33,896 bases of DNA, taken from Ramlibacter sp. (GTDB lineage: Bacteria > Pseudomonadota > Gammaproteobacteria > Burkholderiales > Burkholderiaceae_C). Below, in pieces: positions 26,786 through 33,896 of the stretch. How positions within the stretch are numbered: position 1 is the stretch's first letter; each line of letters opens with the position of its first letter. The DNA lies in contig JAQGMU010000518.1 of NCBI GenBank assembly GCA_028292195.1, positions 1 through 33,896 of the forward strand, given 5' to 3'. The position numbers and the translations under genes were made by a program. The notes below the pieces were generated by a model that was not told the origin of the DNA, searched no databases, and worked only from the letters and a program-made list of their open reading frames with translations.

Positions 26786-27082
26786 ATGCATAAGCCTTCC
26801 AAGCACCTTTACCTTGTGACCTTGTGCGGCATGCCGGAGGCATTCGGCGAGCGCCGCCGCGAGTTGGAAGCGGCCTTCCGCGCCGGGATCGACTGCCAAT
26901 ACGGCGACCAAGTCCGCGCCGCGGAGGCATTACACATGCTGGTGGACGGCGACCTCAAGGAGCCGAACCTGCCCTGGCCGCGCGCCGTGGCGATGGCGAT
27001 GCAGCAGCTCGCTAGCCGCCTGCCGCCCGGGGCCACCTTCGATTGCGACCTGAACTGGCCAGAGATCTCCAAGCCGGATTAG
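26786..27082 (+). CDS. hypothetical protein (98 aa), first ORF after the SOS box
   Basis: MHKPSKHLYLVTLCGMPEAFGERRRELEAAFRAGIDCQYGDQVRAAEALHMLVDGD...; 17 nt after the extended SOS box. Confidence 0.65.
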   Translation: MHKPSKHLYLVTLCGMPEAFGERRRELEAAFRAGIDCQYGDQVRAAEALHMLVDGDLKEPNLPWPRAVAMAMQQLASRLPPGATFDCDLNWPEISKPD

Positions 27083-27086
27083 GACC

Positions 27087-27482
27087 GTGCTGCTGTTCGT
27101 CTACCGCCTGCGCTACCGAGGTGAGCGCATGGGCCGCATCGCCATGGCGAACGAAGGAATCCCGGGCGACTTGCGCCTGGAGCCCTACGAGAGCGGCAGG
27201 CACGGCAGGCCAGTCAACGTCGCCAAACTCTTCCGCAGTGGCACCCGCGAGGAGCTGATACCGAGCCTCGATCGGGCGCGCATCGTGCGGGTGCGCGAAG
27301 CCTTGCTCGTCGTCGGCATTGAGCAGGTGCCGCGCGGCCGCAAGGGCGTCGAGCAGTTCCGCCAGGCGTGGGTCTGCGCGGTCCAGGAGATCGCGCTGCA
27401 GCGCTGGCCGGAGCTGCGCCAGCTGCCGCGTACTACCTCGTCAACCGGCTTCGACCCGGCCGACGATGACTGCGGGACCTGA
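27087..27482 (+). CDS. hypothetical protein (131 aa), GTG start
   Basis: Follows the 98-aa ORF by 4 nt; 'LVVGIEQVPRGRKGVEQFRQAWVCAV' shares a motif with the next ORF. Confidence 0.65.
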   Translation: MLLFVYRLRYRGERMGRIAMANEGIPGDLRLEPYESGRHGRPVNVAKLFRSGTREELIPSLDRARIVRVREALLVVGIEQVPRGRKGVEQFRQAWVCAVQEIALQRWPELRQLPRTTSSTGFDPADDDCGT

Positions 27483-27484
27483 CT

Positions 27485-27934
27485 TTGCCTATCCCTCCGA
27501 CCTTTGGCCCCGCCACCGGCTGGTACCAGGCCGGCCAAGGCGCCCCCAATTCGGATGCCGATCGCCGCGGGATGCGCGCCGCAGCCATCCCAGCCACAGT
27601 GGTCGTGCTGCGCCGGCTGGGCCAGCGCATCCCGGCCGCCCAGCTGCTGCGCGCCGCGGCGCCGCCGGCCGGCTGGCTGGTGTGCATGGACCGGTACACG
27701 CAGCCAAACTGGCACGCCTGCCTGTTCGCCGACGAGACCATGCTGAAGGAGTTGCTGCCGAAGCTCCTGCACGCCCGACTGGAACGGGAGAACGGCGGCG
27801 TCAGGCTCTTCGGCGGGATCGAGGTCGACGCCCAGGGCCGGCAGGAATACCGACAGGCCTGGCTGTGCACCCCGACGCCGGCGCGGGCTCGCGAGATCCT
27901 GCTGGCCATGGTCGACGAAGGCGGCGCAGCATAG
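27485..27934 (+). CDS. hypothetical protein (149 aa), TTG start
   Basis: Starts 2 nt after the upstream stop; 'LFGGIEVDAQGRQEYRQAWLCTP' parallels the motif in the 131-aa protein. Confidence 0.6.
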   Translation: MPIPPTFGPATGWYQAGQGAPNSDADRRGMRAAAIPATVVVLRRLGQRIPAAQLLRAAAPPAGWLVCMDRYTQPNWHACLFADETMLKELLPKLLHARLERENGGVRLFGGIEVDAQGRQEYRQAWLCTPTPARAREILLAMVDEGGAA

Positions 27935-27972
27935 CCTCACACAGGCTTAGGGCTCTGTCCTATGCTGCGGGC

Positions 27973-28236
27973 ATGCGGACCCTTCATCTGGCCACAGACG
28001 ACTACGAGCACCTGCTGCGCACGCTCTTGGACGCGCAGCACTTCTTCCACGCCTTCGATCAGACCGAGGTTCGGCAGGAGGGCGAAACCTACACCTTCGA
28101 GGCGGCCGGGTTCACGAAGGCGCTCGAGCGGACGCTGGGCATCGTCGGCTGGCGCGCGGGCGACCCGATGCCGCCCGGCCTTCCCTTCGAGCGGCTGTCA
28201 CCGCGCCCGCTGGAACCCGGCAAGCCAGGGCAATGA
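27973..28236 (+). CDS. hypothetical protein (87 aa)
   Basis: MRTLHLATDDYEHLLRTLLDAQHFFHAFDQTEVRQEGETYTFEAAGFTKALERTLGIVGW...; ATGA overlap with the downstream ORF. Confidence 0.6.
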   Translation: MRTLHLATDDYEHLLRTLLDAQHFFHAFDQTEVRQEGETYTFEAAGFTKALERTLGIVGWRAGDPMPPGLPFERLSPRPLEPGKPGQ

Positions 28237-28424
28237 GCCAGGCGCCCTACCGCTGTCTCCAGTGCCAGGACGGCCGCTGGGTGTGCGCCGACCATCCTGC
28301 TGTGGCCTGGGGCGAGGGAAAGGGCTGCAGTTGTGGGGCCGAGGGTGCGCCGTGCCCGGCCTGCAACCCTGAGGGCGAGATGCCACCTGGCTTCGTCACG
28401 CTGGTCACCAACGGGCCTCAGTGA
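28233..28424 (+). CDS. small Cys-rich (zinc-ribbon-like) hypothetical protein (63 aa)
   Basis: YRCLQCQDGRWVCADHPAVAWGEGKGCSCGAEGAPCPACNPEGE: seven Cys including CxxC-type pairs. Confidence 0.65.
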   Translation: MSQAPYRCLQCQDGRWVCADHPAVAWGEGKGCSCGAEGAPCPACNPEGEMPPGFVTLVTNGPQ

Positions 28425-28575
28425 TCGCCATCCCGCGGCCGATGCGCGCCACCGAGGCGGCAAGCCCTTCGCCGATCCCGGCTATATCTACCAGATCAAG
28501 TTCGACGGCTACCGCTGACTGGCGCGCGCCGGCGGGCGGCAAGCCAACGAACTGCGCGCGAAGAGCGGCGGTCAC
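28421..28575 (+). pseudogene. N-terminal remnant of ATP-dependent DNA ligase (LigC/LigD ligase-domain type)
   Basis: 'IAIPRPMRATEAA' (frame of GTG 28421), then a 1-nt shift to 'KPFADPGYIYQIKFDGYR*LARAGG..NELRAKSG'. KFDGYR is the KxDGxR adenylation motif; TGA sits where TGG (W) would be expected. Confidence 0.7.
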
Positions 28576-28754
28576 TTAGAAGGCCTTGCGGTGTCCGGCG
28601 ACTGACCCAACGCTGCTTGCAAACGCCAGAGCCGTAGTTGGAGCGCTTGGTCGTTCCTCTGGGCGACCAAGTGGCGTTCGACAACGAGCGCGTCGGACAT
28701 CGCCTCTTTAATGAAGGAATCCCGGGCGGCTACAGCTTGGCTGTATCGATACAT
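28572..28754 (-). CDS. small hypothetical protein (60 aa)
   Basis: MYRYSQAVAARDSFIKEAMSDALVVERHLVAQRNDQALQLRLWRLQAALGQSPDTARPSK; AAAGG ribosome-binding site 5 nt before the ATG. Confidence 0.4.
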   Translation of the reverse strand: MYRYSQAVAARDSFIKEAMSDALVVERHLVAQRNDQALQLRLWRLQAALGQSPDTARPSK

Positions 28755-29307
28755 GCTCACCTTTCTTGGTGCCTCCCCACGGTGCTCCTCAAATGACGTT
28801 TGTGCGGCTTCGGGGGCAACTTCACTTCGCGTTTGTTGATGTGGATCAAGGCCACAGGCAATGCCTATTGCCGCAGACGGCCACGAGAGAGCTGGCAGGA
28901 AGGTCGAACTTGGCGGAGCTGAGGGGGCCTTGTAGGACTAGGAGTTAGCGCTGGTCCTATGTGCGGGGCCGAACAGACCCCAATGGGCGAATTTTCTACC
29001 GTAGAAGCTTCATGCTGTTCTGGGCGCCCGTCGCCCTTAGACCTCACCATGTCCCAAACCGGTCTACTTGATGGTCCAGCGGACCCTGTCGGTCAAGAGG
29101 CAACGCGCTCCGGTGAAGGAGTCTCCAGCGTGTTGCGAGAACTAACCAATCGCCGAAGTCGGCCGGAAGAAACCCCGTCTTCCGAAAGCGCCCCGGAGGA
29201 GTCACCTTCAACGTCTACCGGACAGGCTTGAGCCCTGCGAAAGGTCGCACCTAGAAGCGGTGACTCGGGTCACTGGACCGCCCCAGCGCCGGCGGCATGC
29301 TGGAGTC

Positions 29308-29439
29308 ATGGGAACAATGCTCGCAGGCGCGGCGTTCGGCGGCGGCGCCGCCCTGATATTGAACGACCCGGTGTTGATCGTGCTGGCCACTGTGGCCGCG
29401 TGCGCCGCCTTCGAACTCGCCAGCCGCTGGATGCTGTAG
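29308..29439 (+). CDS. possible 43-aa hydrophobic small protein
   Basis: MGTMLAGAAFGGGAALILNDPVLIVLATVAACAAFELASRWML; one or two TM segments; upstream CTGGAG. Below the ORF-track length cutoff. Confidence 0.35.
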   Translation: MGTMLAGAAFGGGAALILNDPVLIVLATVAACAAFELASRWML

Positions 29440-29597
29440 GCCGGACCTTCTCGCTGTACCCGGCCAGAGGTTTTCGGCTCGCTGCGCGCGGGCCATTTTT
29501 TGGGCCTGCCCAGCTAGGCAAGAGCAGGTAGCCGGGAGAGACTTATGCGGAAGGAGTAAACCGGGCATCGGCGCATCATGGACGCCGCCTGACCGGA

Positions 29598-30161
29598 CTA
29601 AGCAGTGGGGTGCTCCGGCGATGCCGGAGGGACGGGAGGAGTGGTGTCGGTAGCCACCACTTCTTCAGCCAGCTTCTCGAACAACCCCGGCATCGGATTG
29701 ACGGGCGGCGTGCAGATGGTGAGTGGCTTGCCGTCGCGTCGCTTCACGCTGTGGTTCAAGATCAGCAGATTTACCTCGTCGTAAGTGTGAAACTCGTCTA
29801 AGTTGTACAGAACAGCAGTGGCCAAGTGAATCGCGTCCGCGGGCTTCCGTAGCTTGGCGTGCATACGCAGCAAGCGACGAGCCAGCACACCGATGTCGAA
29901 ATCGACTTGCGCCACCACGACGAATTCCTGTTCGATGTACTGCTCGAACTCCAGGTCTTTAGTCTCCGGCAGTTTCAGTGGGTTGCCTCCAACCGTCTTC
30001 TTGAACACTTCGGCCAAAGTGAAGGCGGAGGTCCAGATCTGAAGATTGCCTGTGCGCGCCTGGTCGACTACATAACGGCAGCACTCGGCGCGGCCGGGCT
30101 CGTCCTTGATCAGTGCGATCCAGGCACAAGCATCCCAATAGACCTTCTTTGGATCAGCCAA
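29598..30161 (-). CDS. PIN-domain ribonuclease-like protein
   Basis: 'KVYWDACAWIALIKDE' (first Asp), 'TSAFTLAEVFKK' (Glu), 'LRKPADAIHLATAVLYNLDEFHTYDEV' (Asp cluster). Confidence 0.85.
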   Translation of the reverse strand: MADPKKVYWDACAWIALIKDEPGRAECCRYVVDQARTGNLQIWTSAFTLAEVFKKTVGGNPLKLPETKDLEFEQYIEQEFVVVAQVDFDIGVLARRLLRMHAKLRKPADAIHLATAVLYNLDEFHTYDEVNLLILNHSVKRRDGKPLTICTPPVNPMPGLFEKLAEEVVATDTTPPVPPASPEHPTA

Positions 30162-30996
30162 GGGTTCCTTCCCTCAGCTGCTCCAAGTAATCGATGACGC
30201 TCAGACCTGCAGTAAAGCCTTTGTCGGTGAGCTCGCCTTCAGCGACGTTGCGAGCTTCGACGCGGCGCACGTCCGTGGCAACCACCCGAGACAGCTTGCC
30301 ATCGGCGCCGTAAACAAGAGTGCCGCGCACGACCACGCGACTGCCCTTCCAAACGTCCTCCACGGAGGTGTGCTCGGAGATCTCGTGTTGGAAGGCCTCT
30401 GGCACGATGCACCAAACCTCATTGCCACTCTTGCGCTCCACCAGCTGAATTGCGGGCTGGTTGTAGTGGGTAGCAACCTGAACCAGTGTTCCATCCAGGG
30501 AACCTACCTGCTGCTTGGTTACGTGCGGCGTCGGCTGGTGAACTGCGACGGCAATCGCGGCACGCGCGGCCTCGTCTGGGGTGATGACGATCGGCTTCTC
30601 GGTTTTGACGCCCGCGTCAATGCGCGTGACGCCAATGCCATTGCGATTGCGCGCCAGAACCTTGGAAACGGTCTCGCGGACCTTCGGCGTCGACCACGCT
30701 AGTGGAACGCTGCCTTGTTGTAGTTGGCGCAGGTTGTTGCGGAAGGCGCGCTTTTGTTGCTTTGCAATCTGCTCCACACGAACATCGGGCCGGGCGGCCA
30801 CCGCTTCGGCGGTGACGGTGAACGGGCTATTCATGGTGGCACTCACCAGACGCCAGACGACTTGTTCCCGCGCCTCTGGGTCCGACTCGTTCACCAGCTG
30901 GAACAGATCGAGGACGTGCGCGAACACGTCCTGAACCGTCATGAGGTCAGGGTGTTCTCTGGACGCATCGACGCTGATGATCAGCTTTTGGCTCAC
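30154..30996 (-). CDS. uncharacterised 280-aa protein, translationally coupled to the PIN gene
   Basis: GTG start; 8-nt overlap with the PIN start. C-terminal 'VEDVWKGSRVVVRGTLVYGADGKLSRVVATDVRRVEA' looks like a beta-barrel/OB-like segment. Confidence 0.8.
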   Translation of the reverse strand: MSQKLIISVDASREHPDLMTVQDVFAHVLDLFQLVNESDPEAREQVVWRLVSATMNSPFTVTAEAVAARPDVRVEQIAKQQKRAFRNNLRQLQQGSVPLAWSTPKVRETVSKVLARNRNGIGVTRIDAGVKTEKPIVITPDEAARAAIAVAVHQPTPHVTKQQVGSLDGTLVQVATHYNQPAIQLVERKSGNEVWCIVPEAFQHEISEHTSVEDVWKGSRVVVRGTLVYGADGKLSRVVATDVRRVEARNVAEGELTDKGFTAGLSVIDYLEQLREGTLG

Positions 30997-31280
30997 AAGA
31001 TTGCCCTATTGTCTAGTCATCTTAGCGCCAGCACCGTGGCGGCGGCTAGGGTTTTATAAGGGATTCTGACGATCCCGGGACGCAGCGGCGTGCCACATCC
31101 GCTCGACGGCACTTTACGTGAGGGCGGGCTGAGTCGGTGTTCACTACACTGGCCGCGAGGAGGGCCGCATCGGGGCGTTGCAATTTCGTTTCGGCAGATC
31201 AGGACTAGCATCCGGTTGCGCGAGCGCGTGCGGACCTGGGAATGCTGGTACCGCGTGACCCCCATGCATAACAGTCAGCC

Positions 31281-32951
31281 TCACGCGGGCTTTCTCACGT
31301 TCCACACCGCGGGCCGATCTGCTGAAGACGTTTCTGCCGGGATCTGCCCTGAGCATCCTCTCAGTCTCGCAACCAGATCATTGGCCGACTGGAGTCGTAC
31401 CCCCACTGCCACATCCCCCTCTTCGAGCCATGTAGAGTGCTGTCGATATTCTTCATCGGTCAGCAGCACGAAGTCGGCGGCCGTTTTGTTTTCCAACATT
31501 CGCGCGAGAAGAACGTAGTGGCAATCCTTGCAACGGCCCTTGTTCACATACCACCGCACGTGCGCAAGCGGAGAAGTCGCTTGCTTCCAGATCAGGCGCA
31601 CCCAAAGCCTGGTGCAGTCGCCTATCTGGAGAGCGCCCGTTCTGTGCGGAACGTGCTCGCAACGTATGTCGTTCTGACGAAGAAGCCGCAGCAGATCTGC
31701 CGAAAACAAGTTCGTCAGGCAAATGTGCTCCATGCGACACCGACTCCCAGTGTCACGACTGATTGAGTCATCGCGCCCAGCCAAGCGGACTGCCGCCACG
31801 AACGACCCAAACTCCTTTCGGAGTACAGACTCTGACGGGCATTCGTACGCTGTCAGCTCCCACGCCCTCAATGCCGGATTCCGCCGCACTGCAATCCGGA
31901 GCTTTTCGATGATCCCTTCCCTAGAGATACGAGCAGGCTGTTGCGGATGAGCGCGCTTCCATTGAACACGATCCCAGATCTCCCTACTGACCAGAGCCGG
32001 CAGCACCGCTGGTAATCGCTGAAAGGCCGGGTCATCTTCACAACGACGGAGGCCGGTGCGATCATCCCTGCGGCCCCAGACGAAATTACCGATGAACGCC
32101 TCGCAGCTCAGCAAATTTGCAATGGTGTTGACCTTGAAGCGCAGACCTCTGTGAGAGACAGCTCCTAGCGCATTGAGGGCCTTCGTAATTTGCTCCATGG
32201 ACACTTGAGTTGTCGCGTACTGTAGAAACACGCTCTTGGCCAACTCGACTTCATCTGGAGGACCCAGCACCCACCGGATTCTGTCGGTCGGGTAGGACTT
32301 GCGTTCTAGCGGTTCGAGTAGTCGCTTAGTTCGCCCCTCGCTGCTGACGGCCAACCGCCGAAACCCGATGCATGGGAGGGCTCCCATCTGATACCCACGC
32401 GTGAGCGCCCAAGCTTGGCCGGCACGGGTCTTCACGCCCAGCTCGCGGCTGTATTCCGCGGCCATGGCACGCTTCAGGTTTTTAAGCAGCACTGCCATCG
32501 GAGATCTATCCGCCGGAAACGTCTCTCGTACGTAAACAACGTCCACGCCGTTAAGGCGACAGTGGTACTCGTAGTAGGCCGAAGCATCGGTGTCTTCAAA
32601 TCTGCCCCAACGACTGACGTCATACACCAGCACAACGCTGTAGGGGCAACCGGCCGCGGTTACCTCTTGGAGGAGCTGACGCATGGCGGGACGGTACTTG
32701 AGACTTACGCCGCTGCGCCCAGCGTCCTCGTAGGTCGCGGCTACCGTCATTCCGTGCGCCTCGGCGTATTCGCGGATAGCGGCCCTCTGAATCGCTGGCG
32801 ACAGATCCTGAACATCGGTAGACATGCGGATGTACTGGGCTGCTTGGTTCTGGCGCTGGTCCACGAGCTTCTTCCCTTTCACGCTTCGAGCCTTCCCCGC
32901 GGGAAGCACCCTATGCGCGTGCGGCTCACGGGCGGCTCGAATGGCCGTCAC
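31281..32951 (-). CDS. large serine recombinase
   Basis: 'AAQYIRMSTDVQDLSPAIQRAAIREYAEAHGMTVAATYEDAGRSGVSLKYRPAMRQLLQEV' (resolvase catalytic domain), 'VLVYDVSRWGRFEDTDASAYYEY', recombinase domain 'LLSCEAFIGNFVWGR', long C-terminal extension. Start uncertain. Confidence 0.9.
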   Translation of the reverse strand: MTAIRAAREPHAHRVLPAGKARSVKGKKLVDQRQNQAAQYIRMSTDVQDLSPAIQRAAIREYAEAHGMTVAATYEDAGRSGVSLKYRPAMRQLLQEVTAAGCPYSVVLVYDVSRWGRFEDTDASAYYEYHCRLNGVDVVYVRETFPADRSPMAVLLKNLKRAMAAEYSRELGVKTRAGQAWALTRGYQMGALPCIGFRRLAVSSEGRTKRLLEPLERKSYPTDRIRWVLGPPDEVELAKSVFLQYATTQVSMEQITKALNALGAVSHRGLRFKVNTIANLLSCEAFIGNFVWGRRDDRTGLRRCEDDPAFQRLPAVLPALVSREIWDRVQWKRAHPQQPARISREGIIEKLRIAVRRNPALRAWELTAYECPSESVLRKEFGSFVAAVRLAGRDDSISRDTGSRCRMEHICLTNLFSADLLRLLRQNDIRCEHVPHRTGALQIGDCTRLWVRLIWKQATSPLAHVRWYVNKGRCKDCHYVLLARMLENKTAADFVLLTDEEYRQHSTWLEEGDVAVGVRLQSANDLVARLRGCSGQIPAETSSADRPAVWNVRKPA

Positions 32952-33024
32952 ACCCTCCGGGCCTATATACGACTCATCACTGGTTTGAAGCCCGCACAGT
33001 CGGGCGCGTCAGGTCGCGCAGACC

Positions 33025-33896
33025 CTACAAGACCTCCGCTGCAGATCGCAGACGCAACGCCACAAAATCTCCTTCGTCGCTCAGCCACTTAGGAAGCCCC
33101 AGGTACTCGCTCCACGAAAAAAGCAGCAGGTCGGCGGCCGTATCGTCCTCCTCCATTCGGACCAACAAGCCGAAGTGACAGGGCACGTTTCTGCGCGCTA
33201 CAAACCACCATCGCAGTTGGTCGCGCCAGCGGCGGCGACGAACGACGTGGACCCGTACCCGGACTTCGTCGGACAGCAAAAGGACGTGGTGACGGGCGAG
33301 ACGACTGCAATGCGCACCGTCAGCCTGCAACAGTGCGCAGACATCTTCCGTGACTCGTTTGCCGAGCCCATGAACCCTCAGTTGCCCTGCAAGCCGCAGA
33401 CGGTTCGCGGCAGCAGAGTCCTGCCCGGCAAGACGCAGCGCCTGCCGGAATGAGCCAAACGCAGTGACGAAGGCTTTGTACCCCGGACATCCATACGCCT
33501 GTAACTCGAGTAGTCCCAGCGCCGGGTTACGTGCCAAAGCCAAGCGCAGGCGACGCAGAAGTTCCTCGCGAGCCAGCACAAAGCCCGCACAGTGATTACG
33601 CTTGGCCTGCGAGCGTTCCCAAATGTTCTTGTCCACCAGGGGCTGGAACATTCCCTCAGATCGCTTAAAGCCTTCATCGGTCTCTTCCCGACGAAGCGGG
33701 CGCCTTCGCATGGAGTGGTCGTACCGTCCCCACAGGAACCGGCCAATGAACGCCTCGCACCGAAGGAGCGAGGACAGCATTCTCTCGGAGATTGGACGGC
33801 CATTTTCGGCCGCAATGCCCTCCAGAGCCAGCTGCCGCGCGAGGGCTCTGATGATCAATTCTGTAGTCGCATATAGCTCGAAGATACGGCGCACGG
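33025..33896 (-). CDS. second large serine recombinase, C-terminal part only (continues past window end)
   Basis: 'LLRCEAFIGRFLWGRYDHSMRR', 'ARNPALGLLELQAYGCPGYKAFVTAFGSFRQALRLAGQD', 'TAADLLLFSWSEYLGLPKWLSDEGDFVALRLRSAAEVL' parallel the first recombinase. Confidence 0.82.
   Translation of the reverse strand, partial: VRRIFELYATTELIIRALARQLALEGIAAENGRPISERMLSSLLRCEAFIGRFLWGRYDHSMRRRPLRREETDEGFKRSEGMFQPLVDKNIWERSQAKRNHCAGFVLAREELLRRLRLALARNPALGLLELQAYGCPGYKAFVTAFGSFRQALRLAGQDSAAANRLRLAGQLRVHGLGKRVTEDVCALLQADGAHCSRLARHHVLLLSDEVRVRVHVVRRRRWRDQLRWWFVARRNVPCHFGLLVRMEEDDTAADLLLFSWSEYLGLPKWLSDEGDFVALRLRSAAEVL

Noticed and set aside
27145-28728. 16-bp direct repeat GAAGGAATCCCGGGCG near 27153 and 28712
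   Set aside because: Short GC-rich match in different contexts; could occur by chance in a window this size.
28959-29231. 90-aa ORF (MCGAEQTPMGEFSTVEAS...)
   Set aside because: Ser/Pro/Glu-rich, no recognisable domain, no good ribosome-binding site; not reliable as a gene.
29460-29520. GGGCCATTTTTTGGGCC as a terminator
   Set aside because: Short self-complementary arms with the T-run in the loop; no terminator geometry.
32980-33600. AAGCCCGCACAGT shared near 32989 and 33583 as a possible att repeat
   Set aside because: 13 bp only, one copy inside a recombinase ORF; no supporting boundary evidence.
1-33896. CRISPR arrays, tRNA or rRNA genes
   Set aside because: No regularly spaced repeats and no recognisable tRNA/rRNA sequence seen by eye.

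Overview
High-GC (Burkholderiales-like, inferred) chromosomal window with two parts. (1) Positions 1 to about 24.2 kb are dense in acyl-CoA and aromatic-acid catabolism. They contain a minus-strand VOC / enoyl-CoA hydratase / MDR operon, a GNAT protein, a thiolase and two TetR regulators. A long, tightly overlapping plus-strand operon follows (about 7.8-18.5 kb): enoyl-CoA hydratase, CaiB-type CoA transferase, Bug/TTT binding protein, fumarylacetoacetase, a form-II molybdenum hydroxylase in S-L-M order, an AAHS-type MFS transporter, DUF302 and CoxG. A perfect TetR-type palindrome lies between a candidate -35 and -10 in front of this operon. Next comes a glutaryl-CoA dehydrogenase / CoA-transferase / divergent LysR unit. 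(2) Positions about 24.2-33.9 kb look like an accessory island. They contain an SRAP (YedK/HMCES-like) protein with a C-terminal clamp-binding-like QTGLF tail, a ClpP-class SDH_sah protease, and a near-consensus LexA box in front of a run of small uncharacterised ORFs ending in a truncated ATP-dependent DNA ligase. They also contain a two-gene PIN-nuclease module with an unrecognised 280-aa partner, and two tandem paralogous large serine recombinases. At least five decayed genes (NmrA-like, ChaC-like, LysR, SDR, DNA ligase) are scattered through the window. All family calls come from reading motifs by eye; no searches were run.
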